Shown here one piece after another: positions 39,457 to 48,713 of a stretch of DNA of 64,000 nucleotides. The translations under genes and the position numbers were made by a program. The notes beneath the pieces were generated by a model, which was not told the origin of the DNA, ran no database searches, and saw nothing but the letters and a program-made list of their open reading frames with translations. The DNA is from Histomonas meleagridis (lineage: Eukaryota; Parabasalia; Tritrichomonadida; Dientamoebidae), in contig WSYJ01000186.1 of NCBI GenBank assembly GCA_020186115.1, positions 930,001-994,000 on the forward strand. The letters are read 5' to 3'. Position 1 is the stretch's first letter. Every line of letters begins with the position of its first letter.

Positions 39457-41940
39457 ATGAACAGAAAACATTTAAAATCAATTATTAAAACAAGAAAGTT
39501 AAGCTCAGCTCACGGTTTAGATGGATTATCTAATGCAGTATTTTCTGCATGCCCAAAATGGGCTTCAAAATATTTTAAAGTCATCCTAAAAGCTATTAAA
39601 AATACTAAATGTTTTCCAACTCATTGGAAAACTTCCAAAGTAGTTCTAATTTACAAGCATGATGATCCTAAAAACTGTAGTAATTGGAGGCCAATTACAA
39701 TTACTACAACCAGTTATAGGATCATCATGATGCGATTTGCTTTTGCTTTACAACAACTTAATTCGAAATTAAATATCATCTCTAACTATCAAAAAGGTTT
39801 CATTAATGGTTATAATGGGTGCTTACAACATACAGCTACAGTTCAAGAACTTATCAACTACGTTAGCAAAACAAAAGAAGATATTTATATAACATCTATT
39901 GATCTATCAAATGCTTTTGGTGAAATCCCACATAAATTAATATTCAATAATTTAAAACATCTAGGTTTCGATGAAACTTTTATTAAAATTCTTAAAAATT
40001 GTTATACTGATTCCTCGAATATTATCCAAACAATGGAATTTAAATCAAAGAAAATCATCCTTAGAAAAGGTGTTAAACAAGGATGTCCAATTTCTCCTCT
40101 ATTATTTGATATAGCAATAGACCCTCTATTGAGAATGGTCAATTCGAGACATAAATATGAAGGAGTCAATGGTATAGTTATTCAAGCTTACGCAGATGAT
40201 ATTCTGTTGATTAGTAAATCGGAGAATGGTATGAAGAATATTTTAGAAACGGTAGACAATTTTTGTATTTATGCAAAACTTAAAATTAATGTTAAAAAAT
40301 GTGGTTTATATTCATATTTATTAGATAATAATAGAAGAGTATCTTCTAACTCCAGTTTTAAATCAAATAACCAAGAGATCCCTAAAATTAAATTATTAAC
40401 GTTAAAAGAATATTTAGGTGCACCAATAGCCAGATCTCATGTAACAAAAATGCTTCACTCAGATACTTTAATCAAAGACATTAAAAACAAAATAAAATTA
40501 ATTGGCATGTCCCAATTAAGACTAAATCAAAAGATTGATGCTATTAAAAGATTTATCATTCCAGCCCTAGATTATGAACTAACTTGTAGTAACTGTAGGA
40601 TAAATAAGTTAGAACTTATTAACAAAGAAATTAGAAAGACTTTAAATCTACATCTTCAAGCTATAGCTACACCAATTCCAATATTTCATACTAATTGGAA
40701 AAATGGTGGTTTAGGTATTCAAGATTTAACAGAAAGAGCAAGAGCTTTGAATATTAAAAATTTCTTTGAGCTAAATTATTGGTCTAATCAAAACATTATA
40801 AACTTCTTTAAAGAAACAACTAAATGTGAAAGAGAATTTAGGAAAATCAATGAAGATGATGAAAATTCTGTATTCTTTAACTGGAACTTAAATAATATGA
40901 AACAAGGAACCCAATCACTTTGTATAAAAGCTATTAAGGCAATTAAAAAATTAAAAATTGAAATCAAAGAAGAAGAAGATGAAAATACATTCAGGTTAAG
41001 AGATTTGATATTAGAAGAAAATTATAATAATATTGCTAATCCTAAATCTCTATTAGAATCATTAAACAAAATGTTCAATAATAGGTGGACAAAAAACTTA
41101 ATTTCGATGCCACTTAAAGGACATACATTTAACACTTTAATTAAATCCCCGTGTAGCTCATTCTTCTTAAACCCTTTAATGACAAAGGCTAATGATAACA
41201 TTATAAAATTTGCAATAAATGCTAGATGCAATAATTTACCTACTGGTGAAATTCTAGCTCATGGTAAGGAAACGCCAAAATGTACAATATGTAACAATGG
41301 TAATGATAATCTAAAACATCGGTTAAATGGTTGCCTACCAAGGAAATCTTATTACAAAATTAGACATAATTACATTGTCGAAGAAATCATTAATTCAATT
41401 GATAAAAGTACTAATCAAAATTTATTATTTCACAGATCCACTACGATTAAATTATCAAATATGCGTCCTCTAGAACCCGAAAATAGTAGATTGATGCCGG
41501 ATATTTGGTTCGTAGATAATATTAAAAATCAATTAACGATAATCGAAGTAAGTGTTCCGTATGGTGACTTAAAGAATTTAAATGATGAAACAATATCTTC
41601 TTTAGATTACTGTATAAATACCAAAACTCAAAAATACCAAAGTTTATGCGATGATCTTAGAGATAAAACTCAACTAAACATTAAGTTTTACCCAATTATT
41701 ATTAGTTCTCTCGGCGCTATACCTAAGAAAACGTTTAATAATATTAAAGCCCTATTAAACAGTGATTCAAAGCAAACAAAGAAATGTGCAAGATCATTAT
41801 CATATAATGCTATCAGAGGATCAGCCTTAATATATTGGAATATGTTAAATCATAAACATGAAGAAAACAACCTAATTATTGAAAGTAATGAAAATCTAAA
41901 CATAAACCCTGAATTAATCCAACAAAATCCCGCAGTTTAA
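39457..41940 (+). CDS. Reverse transcriptase + CCHC + restriction-like endonuclease
   Basis: 827 codons, in a different frame from the zinc-finger part; a one-base shift near 39440-39450 joins them. RT motifs: HGLDGLSNAVFSACP (RT0/1), NWRPITI (2), YITSIDLSNAFGEIPH (A, catalytic Asp), GVKQGCPISPLLFDIAI (B), IQAYADDILLISK (C, catalytic Asp pair) and EYLGAPI (E). C-terminal: CTICNN...H(4)C zinc motif near 41280, then RLMPDIWFVDN...TIIEVSVPYGD, which gives the PD...E active site of the endonuclease. The enzyme nicks its target and primes reverse transcription there. Catalytic residues are all present, so this part may still be functional although the full frame is broken. Confidence 0.92.
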   Translation: MNRKHLKSIIKTRKLSSAHGLDGLSNAVFSACPKWASKYFKVILKAIKNTKCFPTHWKTSKVVLIYKHDDPKNCSNWRPITITTTSYRIIMMRFAFALQQLNSKLNIISNYQKGFINGYNGCLQHTATVQELINYVSKTKEDIYITSIDLSNAFGEIPHKLIFNNLKHLGFDETFIKILKNCYTDSSNIIQTMEFKSKKIILRKGVKQGCPISPLLFDIAIDPLLRMVNSRHKYEGVNGIVIQAYADDILLISKSENGMKNILETVDNFCIYAKLKINVKKCGLYSYLLDNNRRVSSNSSFKSNNQEIPKIKLLTLKEYLGAPIARSHVTKMLHSDTLIKDIKNKIKLIGMSQLRLNQKIDAIKRFIIPALDYELTCSNCRINKLELINKEIRKTLNLHLQAIATPIPIFHTNWKNGGLGIQDLTERARALNIKNFFELNYWSNQNIINFFKETTKCEREFRKINEDDENSVFFNWNLNNMKQGTQSLCIKAIKAIKKLKIEIKEEEDENTFRLRDLILEENYNNIANPKSLLESLNKMFNNRWTKNLISMPLKGHTFNTLIKSPCSSFFLNPLMTKANDNIIKFAINARCNNLPTGEILAHGKETPKCTICNNGNDNLKHRLNGCLPRKSYYKIRHNYIVEEIINSIDKSTNQNLLFHRSTTIKLSNMRPLEPENSRLMPDIWFVDNIKNQLTIIEVSVPYGDLKNLNDETISSLDYCINTKTQKYQSLCDDLRDKTQLNIKFYPIIISSLGAIPKKTFNNIKALLNSDSKQTKKCARSLSYNAIRGSALIYWNMLNHKHEENNLIIESNENLNINPELIQQNPAV

Positions 41941-42144
41941 TGTGAAGATGTACTGAAAAGTACATTTTCAAGAAAACCGTTTGACACTTGCTTTTTCACA
42001 GGTTTATCTCAAGCAATGCCGCGAATATTGCTTGGATTCGTCTTTTTAGGAAGGACAAAACAATTTAAGCACTAGTGGTAGTTGCTTATCGCAAGCTCTA
42101 AGAACATGAGACTTAGCCCATTGTAAGTCTTGATGAGTAAACAA
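41941..42144 (+). other. Structured 3' tail of the retrotransposon
   Basis: About 200 bases, richer in G and C than the coding part, with several hairpins: GTAC-TGAAAA-GTAC at 41949, CAAGCAAT...ATTGCTTG at about 42013-42038, and GACTTA...TAAGTC near 42110-42129. No poly(A) follows. In R2-like elements the reverse transcriptase binds such a folded 3' UTR to start target-primed reverse transcription; that role is inferred here. Confidence 0.6.
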
Positions 42145-42179
42145 TCCCTGCGGGACCATTTTTTTAATTTTTTTGAATC
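42145..42179 (+). repeat. Downstream target-site duplication (partial tRNA-Ile 3' end)
   Basis: Repeats the last 14 bases of the tRNA-Ile gene plus 21 bases of its flank, with about four mismatches in the T-rich stretch against 35813-35847. The mismatches show the insertion is not brand new. Confidence 0.8.
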
Positions 42180-42672
42180 CATTAATAAACTCCAGAATAA
42201 ATTTGGAGATCTCTAAATTAAATTTTTGATTTCTGCATAAATTTTAAGGGCATTGTTAAAGTCTTTATCTTGGCCTGAAATTTTGATAAAAATTGTTCTC
42301 TAAATTTAATTGTATTTATATTTTTTTGAGCCAATTTAATAATCTCAAGATCATAACCATGAAAAATGTGCCTAAGTTTAATGTAATTACATTAAAAAAG
42401 AAAATTTTCTTTATATTTGTTTGTGTTTAATGGAAATATTTTGTTTCTTTTGAAGGATCTTACCATATAATCTTCATTTTTGGAAAATTTATTTTTTTTT
42501 TACCACAAAACATAGAAATAATTAATCTTATAAAAAATATCCACTATTTTTATTATTCTTTGCATTTATCATTCTGTGATCCCAAAAGGCATTGAAACTT
42601 TTTTTGAAAACTTTACACAGAATTTAGTGAAGCGTTTTACCTCCTTCTACCTGAAACACAGTTCACATAACA
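42180..42672. other. Intergenic stretch, no gene seen
   Basis: About 490 AT-rich bases between the retrotransposon and the LRR gene. No gene, repeat or clear promoter element; CAGTTCACATAACAATG immediately before the next gene may serve as initiator. Confidence 0.45.
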
Positions 42673-44712
42673 ATGAATAAAACACTCATCAAGGTGAACA
42701 ACGACAAGCTCAATATGATGAAAAGTAAATGCTGGTGCAACCTTGAAATTCCAATAATCGCAATTCCAGTTGATTACCAATTAAAGCATGATGATCCATT
42801 TACATCAGGATGCATCATGCTTACAAAAGGTGCTTTTTATATTTTTAAGACAAAAGTTTTTGGGAAACTAGAATATATATCAAAATTTAGTTATCTTAGT
42901 ATTAAAACTCTTATTGTAAAATCAGACTTATTATCAGTGGAACTTAACGAAGTAGCATCCTTCAAAACTTCTGATGCAGTAAAAGTTGCAAAAACAATAT
43001 TAAAAATATTAGATAAGGCAACTTTTGGAATTAGAGACATTCACATCTGCAAAATCAAAGCTCATGTTCCTTTCCCTGCTTCTAAAGTATCTAAGAGGCC
43101 AAAATCAGCATTGAAATATCGAGCTTTATTATTAGCACATTTTTACAACATCAAAGGTGAACAACTATACTCGATAGATTACCTTGACAAATGGGAAAAC
43201 GACAAGAAGCCTTATATTACTATTGGACCATCTTTACATCCTGGAAACTTTGCAGCAGCAATTGGTCACGCTATTGCATGGGAACCTTTAATTAATTCTA
43301 TTATTTTAAAATCTTTTGCACCCACCAAATTTTCCAAGTTTCTTCATGCCCTTCTTGAAAACTCAATAAAGATCACAAGCATCTCGTTCAATGATTATAA
43401 TGATCAATGCACTCTAAAATTTGATCTTGAAGTTAAAAAGACCACAATAAGGGATTGGTATTTTATCAAATGTACTGATAGAATTCTCCTTAACTTTGCA
43501 GAAAACACAAAAAAGTTGCCTGCTGGCATATCGTCCATAAACTTCAGAAAATGCATATTAAAAAGTGGCAGCTTCAATAGCTTTGTCACTTTCTTGACAG
43601 AGAGCACCCCGGCTTGTCAAATCACACAAATTGAAATGAAGGAGACCGTTATCCCCGATATTGAAATTTTTGACATTTCGAGATTACTTTGCAGTGCAAA
43701 AAATCTCGAATGCCTTTCGTTTGATGGGATGAGTATTGATGCATCAATCATTGTAGACATCGTTTGCAATTTACAAATACAGATTAAGATTTTAAAACTT
43801 AAAAATATGAAATTTAGTAATGCAATATCCGCAAAAAAAACATTTCATGATTCAATTGTATTTATTGACATTTCGAAGTCTTCATTTTCTAATGAAGCTT
43901 TCTCTTCATTCTTTAAGTTGGTCACATCTAGTGGGTTAAAAGTTCCAATAACTCTGAGAGCAAATAATTTATCAATAAGTAATGACGCTTATGAATCATT
44001 AACAGGAATTGATCACAACACGTGTAAGTGTAGCTTGCTTGAGCTCGAGTGGAATGGCAATTCATTCCCAAAAGGGAGTTCAAAATTATTTTTTGATTTA
44101 TTATTCACACAAAAGAAACTGAGATTTTTGAGTTTAGTATCTATCAATACCGAATGTGAAGATGAGTTCCTTCAAAGTGTAGTTTGGTTTGGGAAATCAC
44201 TTCCTTTGATTGGACTCGATATTAATGGAAGTTTTAACCCAAATTTTTTTGTTAATTTCATCAACGAGGCTTCGAATTTTACAGGCTTAAGGCGCTTAGG
44301 CTTAAAGAACTCTCGATCAGGGGACAAAGGCTTGGAAGAGCTCAGTGAGCTGGCAAAAAAACTTCCCGATTTGAATGAAATAACCGCCGACGGTTTTGAG
44401 CCATCGTCGCCTCAGCCTTTTTTAAGCTTTTGGACTACAATAAGCAATCATCCTGGAATAAGATCATGTGACTTGCCTGGTCGTGATTTAAAAAAGCTTG
44501 GATTGGATTTGAATGCATTGGATCAAAATTCCTTTAAAGCAATGTCATTAATTCAAGGCAAGCCAAGGCCTACAACAACTTTACAAAGAGTGGGGTACCT
44601 GTTGAATCAGGTAAGAGATGGCAGAGAACCAGAAATATCAGGAGATATTTTTTCTCTTGCGGCATCAATGGATTGGATTTTACCAAATGGAAAGCAGACT
44701 ATAGACGAGTGA
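42673..44712 (+). CDS. LRR protein, CARMIL-like
   Basis: 679 residues ending in TGA. The first 120 residues (CIMLTKGAFYIFKTKVFGKL, then LSVELNEVASFKTSDAVKVAK) look like a divergent PH-type domain. From about residue 180 to 600 there are degenerate ribonuclease-inhibitor-type leucine-rich repeats (LECLSFDGMSID, LRFLSLVSINTE, LRRLGLKNSRSGDKGLEEL). This is the order of CARMIL proteins, which bind capping protein and regulate actin assembly. The C-terminal capping-protein-binding region is not evident. CARMIL-type LRR proteins are frequent in trichomonads. Assignment by layout only. Confidence 0.55.
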   Translation: MNKTLIKVNNDKLNMMKSKCWCNLEIPIIAIPVDYQLKHDDPFTSGCIMLTKGAFYIFKTKVFGKLEYISKFSYLSIKTLIVKSDLLSVELNEVASFKTSDAVKVAKTILKILDKATFGIRDIHICKIKAHVPFPASKVSKRPKSALKYRALLLAHFYNIKGEQLYSIDYLDKWENDKKPYITIGPSLHPGNFAAAIGHAIAWEPLINSIILKSFAPTKFSKFLHALLENSIKITSISFNDYNDQCTLKFDLEVKKTTIRDWYFIKCTDRILLNFAENTKKLPAGISSINFRKCILKSGSFNSFVTFLTESTPACQITQIEMKETVIPDIEIFDISRLLCSAKNLECLSFDGMSIDASIIVDIVCNLQIQIKILKLKNMKFSNAISAKKTFHDSIVFIDISKSSFSNEAFSSFFKLVTSSGLKVPITLRANNLSISNDAYESLTGIDHNTCKCSLLELEWNGNSFPKGSSKLFFDLLFTQKKLRFLSLVSINTECEDEFLQSVVWFGKSLPLIGLDINGSFNPNFFVNFINEASNFTGLRRLGLKNSRSGDKGLEELSELAKKLPDLNEITADGFEPSSPQPFLSFWTTISNHPGIRSCDLPGRDLKKLGLDLNALDQNSFKAMSLIQGKPRPTTTLQRVGYLLNQVRDGREPEISGDIFSLAASMDWILPNGKQTIDE

Positions 44713-44940
44713 TTATCCAACCCATTACTCTAACCGATAGTGTTTAAAAAAGAAAAAAAGTAATTCAATTTTTCTATCATCTTTAATATCTTTTATTGAG
44801 TCAAAATCTTTTGAATCTAATTTTTAATGAAATTACTTAAACTATTACAATTTGTTAATAACTTCGTAACCAGATGAATAATTATTTGTGTTTTGAGATT
44901 TTTGTCGCACGTTATAAAAGTGACAGGAGTTATGGTCTTT

Positions 44941-44946
44941 CCTTTT
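44941..44946 (+). promoter_or_regulatory. M5-like motif (CCTTTT) before the eL6 gene
   Basis: CCTTTT lies 11 bases upstream of the chosen ATG. It matches the Trichomonas M5 element (CCTTTW), which overlaps the transcription start and substitutes for Inr in some genes. It supports the start at 44952 over longer in-frame starts. Confidence 0.5.
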
Positions 44947-44951
44947 GCAAA

Positions 44952-45416
44952 ATGGCTGAACTCCTCTTCATTGCACCAATACAAAAGAAAGATCCAAGGA
45001 AGCCAACATGGCACGGAATTCCACGTGTTGCCTTAACACGTCCAGCTGTTGCAGCAGAAATTGACCCAATCAAACCAGAAGAAATCCCTGTTCCAGAAAG
45101 GAAAACACGTTCTTCCATCCAAATTGGTACTATTGTTATTATTCTTGATGGTGAATTCAAAGGAAAACGTGGTGTTGTTATTGCTGATAACGGAAACGGT
45201 ATTGTTAAAATTAATGGACCAGCTATAAAGCCAGTTGAAGTTGATCAAGACTTCTTGATTGCCACATCAACCAAGCTCGAAATTGGCAATGTTGATGAAG
45301 CTGGTTCAGCTGCTGCCATCGATGCTGCTGCACAAAAGATTCCAGAGATGACCGAGTACCTCAAATCTACCTTCACACTTAAGCCAGGAGATCGTCCACA
45401 CCTTATGAAGTTCTAA
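44952..45416 (+). CDS. RPL6: Large-subunit ribosomal protein eL6
   Basis: 154 residues from the ATG at 44952. The central KOW-like domain is clear: IQIGTIVIILDGEFKGKRGV, then IVKINGPAIKPVEV and FLIATSTKLEIGNV, all diagnostic of eL6. The C-terminus (MTEYLKSTFTLKPGDRPHLM) is also typical. An upstream ATG at 44874 in the same frame would add 26 residues unlike the family and is rejected; the M5-like box just before 44952 agrees. Codons are biased to C- and T-ending forms, as expected for a highly expressed ribosomal gene. Confidence 0.93.
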   Translation: MAELLFIAPIQKKDPRKPTWHGIPRVALTRPAVAAEIDPIKPEEIPVPERKTRSSIQIGTIVIILDGEFKGKRGVVIADNGNGIVKINGPAIKPVEVDQDFLIATSTKLEIGNVDEAGSAAAIDAAAQKIPEMTEYLKSTFTLKPGDRPHLMKF

Positions 45417-45452
45417 AGAAAACTTAAATTAAATTTTTTAATATCAAATTTG

Positions 45453-46067
45453 CTAAGCCATCATAGCAACTCTCTGTGGTTGTTCCGATTCTTCCTCTTC
45501 GGGTTCTTCTTGTTCTTGCTCTGTTTGTTCTTGTTCTGTTTGTTCTTCGCCACCCATCATTTCTCTGTACATTTTCTCATATTCTGCTTCGCATTCATCT
45601 TCATCAACTTTAGACATGTTCTGTGTTAAAAGTCCAGTGATTTCATTGAGGCGTTCTGTTTGTTCTTCATTCTCATCCATAATAGCTTCAACTTCTTCTA
45701 TTGGCATAAGATCATTCATTTGCTTAAGAATTGCATTAGTTTCTTTGATGTTATTCATAACGTCCATTTGAATTTGCTTCGTTTCAACATTATTGATTTG
45801 ATTTTCAACATTTGCGAGCATCTTTTCTGCATTCATTATTAAGGTTTCGCGTTGCTTCCTTTGTCTAAGAACAAGCTTAGCACGTTCAATCGACTTCTTT
45901 GCTATAAGTTCCTTAGCTTTTTGAAGTTCAAGTTCAGAGGTTCTTTCTTGTTGATTTTGATATTTTTTAAGTCTATCACGAGCTACTTTTAGGTCCAACA
46001 CACATTGATCTATCTTGGCTTGGTCAACTGCTTCTTTGTTTGCAACTCTGGCTGATCCACATCCCAT
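45453..46067 (-). CDS. ESCRT-III subunit Vps20/CHMP6-like
   Basis: 204 residues from the ATG at 46067. The N-terminus MGCGSARV is an N-myristoylation signal, as in Vps20/CHMP6. The Snf7 core follows: QCVLDLKVARDRLKKYQ, then a long basic coiled coil (AKLVLRQRKQRETLI), and a NAEKMLANVENQINNVETKQ-type helix. IEEVEAIMDENEEQTERLNE matches the conserved CHMP6 late helix. The tail is very acidic with Glu/Gln repeats. It nucleates Snf7 filaments on endosomal membranes. An upstream in-frame ATG at 46133 would add 22 residues and hide the myristoylation site; I prefer 46067. It is convergent with eL6, 36 bases apart. Confidence 0.88.
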   Translation of the reverse strand: MGCGSARVANKEAVDQAKIDQCVLDLKVARDRLKKYQNQQERTSELELQKAKELIAKKSIERAKLVLRQRKQRETLIMNAEKMLANVENQINNVETKQIQMDVMNNIKETNAILKQMNDLMPIEEVEAIMDENEEQTERLNEITGLLTQNMSKVDEDECEAEYEKMYREMMGGEEQTEQEQTEQEQEEPEEEESEQPQRVAMMA

Positions 46068-46454
46068 TCTTAGGAGAAAGCGATTTTTTCTGGGTATTTT
46101 CATAGCTTTACATGTTATAAAAGTGCTTTTCATAACTTTTTGACCAATTAGCTGAACGTTTTACGTGGGCTCTTTCTCAATCAGATGAGTGCAGGTAAAT
46201 TATCTTCATTCTAATTTCTCAATTATTTTTCGAAAACGGAAATTACTGAAATTTAATATTTTAGAATAATTTTCTCATTTTATGAAAATAACATGTTATT
46301 AAACTTAAATTCTACCTATTTTGATACTTGAAAATAAAATATTTCACAATATGTAATTACATACATGAATTTATTGTGCACAGTTTTTGAAGAGAACGAA
46401 CAATGTTGAATCATTCTATAGATTAAAAATTAATTTAGTGTTAATTTAAACATT
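46068..46454. other. Intergenic, upstream of Vps20
   Basis: About 390 AT-rich bases between two minus-strand genes. AAAACGTTCAGC on the minus strand near 46160 resembles an M3 element. Nothing else is recognised. Confidence 0.4.
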
Positions 46455-46913
46455 TTATTGTTTAAGAGCGAGCTCTTTTTTCCGAGGGAGAATGCTTTCT
46501 TCTGGTGGTGGTTCACTTAAGAAAGCTTTGAGCTTTTGATTAATCTTGGCAACCCGTAACGACCATAATTCTGGTTCTGTCTTTGGAATTACTTTAAGCA
46601 TTTTATCGCATTTATTTTTTAATTTATCAGCAGCCTGATGAATGAGTGTTTTCTTATCATTATATAATTTTGCGTTATCCCAAACTAATCGAATATCCTT
46701 ACTCCATGCTGTTGAATTTGCATAAACGTTATTGTCCAAATTTGCTTTTATTGTACCGAGGTCCATTGGATGTTGAATCTTTTGGAAATAATTCGGTGCG
46801 TCATCTACTTGTGGATTGACTGGGCGAAGGAATGCAATTGCTAGTGGATGTTTAAAGAGCTTCTCTGTAACTTCTTTGCAAAATTCAAGTTCAACTCTTG
46901 TGAAACTATCCAT
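46455..46913 (-). CDS. Single-bromodomain protein
   Basis: 152 residues. The bromodomain spans about residues 7-108: LAIAFLRPVNPQVDDAPNYF, HPMDLGTIKANLDNN and VWDNAKLYNDKKT, with the acetyl-lysine-contacting Asn in the YN position. A helical tail follows, but no ET domain, so this is shorter than the two BET genes at 33-35 kb. A clean initiator, TCATTAGCGAATG, covers the start. Divergent from the next gene over 94 bp. Confidence 0.88.
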   Translation of the reverse strand: MDSFTRVELEFCKEVTEKLFKHPLAIAFLRPVNPQVDDAPNYFQKIQHPMDLGTIKANLDNNVYANSTAWSKDIRLVWDNAKLYNDKKTLIHQAADKLKNKCDKMLKVIPKTEPELWSLRVAKINQKLKAFLSEPPPEESILPRKKELALKQ

Positions 46914-46923
46914 TCGCTAATGA
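46911..46923 (-). promoter_or_regulatory. Trichomonad Inr at the bromodomain gene start
   Basis: Gene-strand TCATTAGCGAATG: the initiator TCATTA ends four bases before the ATG, the classical trichomonad arrangement. Confidence 0.6.
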
Positions 46924-47007
46924 AAAACGATTTTGCAAAGGTATATTCAAACACGCTTAGTGAAATTGTGCGTTGGCGCCTATCGTATTATTTGAACTAT
47001 AGTTGCT

Positions 47008-47355
47008 ATGGCAACATTCCAAGGATTCACCTTTCATATGCCGACATCCACAATTACAGCGTCAAAGGAAGATATGCCTGAACTTGACATGGACCTTGAT
47101 GAAATTGTGAAAGCACGAATGAAAACTAATAAACCAAAAAATGAAAAACACAACCTAAATGAACGCAGAAATAGAAAAGAGCCTCAACAAAAAAAATTCA
47201 AGACTTCCAACAACAAGAAAACAGACAGAAATGTGTTCAATAAAAGGAGATATTATCCTATCGAAGTTCCAGAAGCCGCACTTCGCGAAATTCTTCTCCA
47301 CGCTGGCATAAAAACAGAAAATTACAATATCAAGTTAATCGCAGAAAGAAAATAA
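47008..47355 (+). CDS. Small basic protein with a UAP56-binding-like motif (possible mRNA export adaptor)
   Basis: 115 residues. Residues about 25-40 (ELDMDLDEIVKARMKTN) resemble the UAP56-binding motif of ALY/REF, UIF and related adaptors, in which an acidic-Leu-Asp-(D/E)-Ile-Ile-(K) helix docks on the helicase. The middle is Lys/Arg/Asn-rich and probably binds RNA. The C-terminus has a second helix (VPEAALREILLHAGI). No RRM is present, so UIF-like rather than ALY-like. The motif is short, so the role is inference. It shares a 94-bp divergent promoter with the bromodomain gene. Confidence 0.5.
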   Translation: MATFQGFTFHMPTSTITASKEDMPELDMDLDEIVKARMKTNKPKNEKHNLNERRNRKEPQQKKFKTSNNKKTDRNVFNKRRYYPIEVPEAALREILLHAGIKTENYNIKLIAERK

Positions 47356-47576
47356 TAAACAAGGAATATATTCACTTTATTAATGCACGATACACGTTTT
47401 TTCTACAAAACAATGAGTATAAATGATTAAGGCTGTTGGAGCAGTTGTTATTGTTAACAGTATAAGTGGATTTAAAATATAATTTTTTGAATGTATACGT
47501 TCCTTAAACAATCATGGCAATAAAAATTAAAGCGTGCAGCTATTTTTCTTCACTAAGCATATAAAGAAATAGTCTT

Positions 47577-47957
47577 TTATTTTTTTTTAAATGAAAAATT
47601 TGAAATAGAGTTTTGAATGCTTTCTTTTTTCTTTTGATTTTCTGTATATTTTTCCTTTAGCCTTTGTTTTCTTTGATATTGAAATATTTCCAGCATTTTC
47701 TTGCATTTGTTTAATTCATTTTCAACATTTTCTTGGGTTTTTTGAAGCATTCTTTCTTCCATTTTTAACACTTTTATAAGTTCCTTTTCTTCTTGTAGTA
47801 ATTTAAGCTCTTCATCAGATATAAAATTTGGATTATCTAAAACTTTTTTTGTGCTTTTTGTTTTATTTTCCAAATAATTATTAAAGTGTAGAAAGTTAAG
47901 TCTTCTTTGGTGTGCATTTTGCATTTCCCAAAAATCATTCTGATATGAATCAAACAT
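47577..47957 (-). CDS. Hypothetical coiled-coil protein
   Basis: 126 residues from the first ATG at 47957; upstream codons in this frame begin only with TTG. From about residue 45 on there is a continuous charged coiled coil (EELKLLQEEKELIKVLKMEE, then CKKMLEIFQYQRKQRLKEKY) and a lysine-rich end. Resembles small flagellar or basal-body proteins in composition only; no family recognised. Confidence 0.45.
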   Translation of the reverse strand: MFDSYQNDFWEMQNAHQRRLNFLHFNNYLENKTKSTKKVLDNPNFISDEELKLLQEEKELIKVLKMEERMLQKTQENVENELNKCKKMLEIFQYQRKQRLKEKYTENQKKKESIQNSISNFSFKKK

Positions 47958-48119
47958 TTTTCGTTGGATATTTTGTACGTTAAAATTTTCTTGAAGCAAA
48001 AAAAAGTAAAAAGCAATTCAAATTGTATATTTTAAGAACTTTTATACAAAATATGATCTAATAAATTAATTGATAATGATTTCTGTTGATATATTAAATT
48101 TTTTTAAAATCATATTTAT

Positions 48120-48713
48120 TCACATCTCTGGACTAAACCATGTGCGACCATACTGTGCTGCAATCAAAGAAGCTGTTGCTTTATCTGCGTTCATATGGTA
48201 AGGATCAGCTTTATTTTCTAATAATAATTTTGCAACGTTTTGGTGGTTACCAATAATTGCATGAAAAAGGGGCGTTGCTCCTTCACAATCGCATGCATTG
48301 ACTTTTGCCTTACAAGTGATTAATTGCTTGGCTGCTGCATAATGACCTCGAGCAGAAGCAATATGTAATGGTGTTTTTCCATCAATTGTCCTACATTCTA
48401 CATTAGCAAAGTTTGAAGCTAATACTTGAATTGCTTCAACGCTTCCGGTATAAGCAGCAAAATGAAGAGCTGTATATCCGTTAAAATTACGTTGTTCAAC
48501 ATTAGCACCTTGAGAAATGAGATATTCAATGCAGCTTACAGCATTGGAAAAAGAAGCAATTTGAAGAAGTGTTTGAGGGTCAATTCCATCTTCATAAATT
48601 CGTGCATTTGGATCGATAGATGAACTTTTGGAAACTATTTTTTGAAGATTTTCAAGGTCATTAAAGCGGGCCATATCCCATGCTGCTTTGATTTGTTTTC
48701 TTTGCTCTTCCAT
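48120..48713 (-). CDS. Ankyrin-repeat protein, uninterrupted
   Basis: 197 residues in one open frame. About four ankyrin repeats are clear: TLLQIASFSNAVSCIEYLI, GYTALHFAAYTGSVEAIQVL, GKTPLHIASARGHYAAAKQL and GATPLFHAIIGNHQNVAKLL. Unlike the four ankyrin genes with AT-rich inserts, the repeats here follow each other without interruption at 33-residue spacing, which makes it a useful internal control. It is not of the DUF3447 type. Protein-protein interaction role; partner unknown. Confidence 0.85.
   Translation of the reverse strand: MEEQRKQIKAAWDMARFNDLENLQKIVSKSSSIDPNARIYEDGIDPQTLLQIASFSNAVSCIEYLISQGANVEQRNFNGYTALHFAAYTGSVEAIQVLASNFANVECRTIDGKTPLHIASARGHYAAAKQLITCKAKVNACDCEGATPLFHAIIGNHQNVAKLLLENKADPYHMNADKATASLIAAQYGRTWFSPEM

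Larger units (their letters stand above)
35848..42144 (+). mobile_element. RLE-type non-LTR retrotransposon (R2/NeSL/CRE-like) at a tRNA gene
   Basis: A 6.3-kb element on the plus strand. It encodes, in order: a helical/coiled-coil N-terminal protein, a Gln/Asn-rich linker, three C2H2 zinc fingers, a reverse transcriptase, a CCHC motif and a restriction-like endonuclease. It ends in a 200-base GC-richer structured tail without poly(A). The flanks are an imperfect 35-bp duplication whose first 14 bases are the end of the tRNA-Ile gene. N-terminal zinc fingers plus C-terminal RLE is the layout of site-specific clades (R2, NeSL, CRE). The copy is disabled by two TAA codons and one frameshift in its long frame. 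Confidence 0.88.

Noticed and set aside
44874-44951. N-terminal extension of eL6
   Set aside because: An upstream ATG is in frame but adds 26 residues that do not fit the family and lies before the M5-like promoter box.
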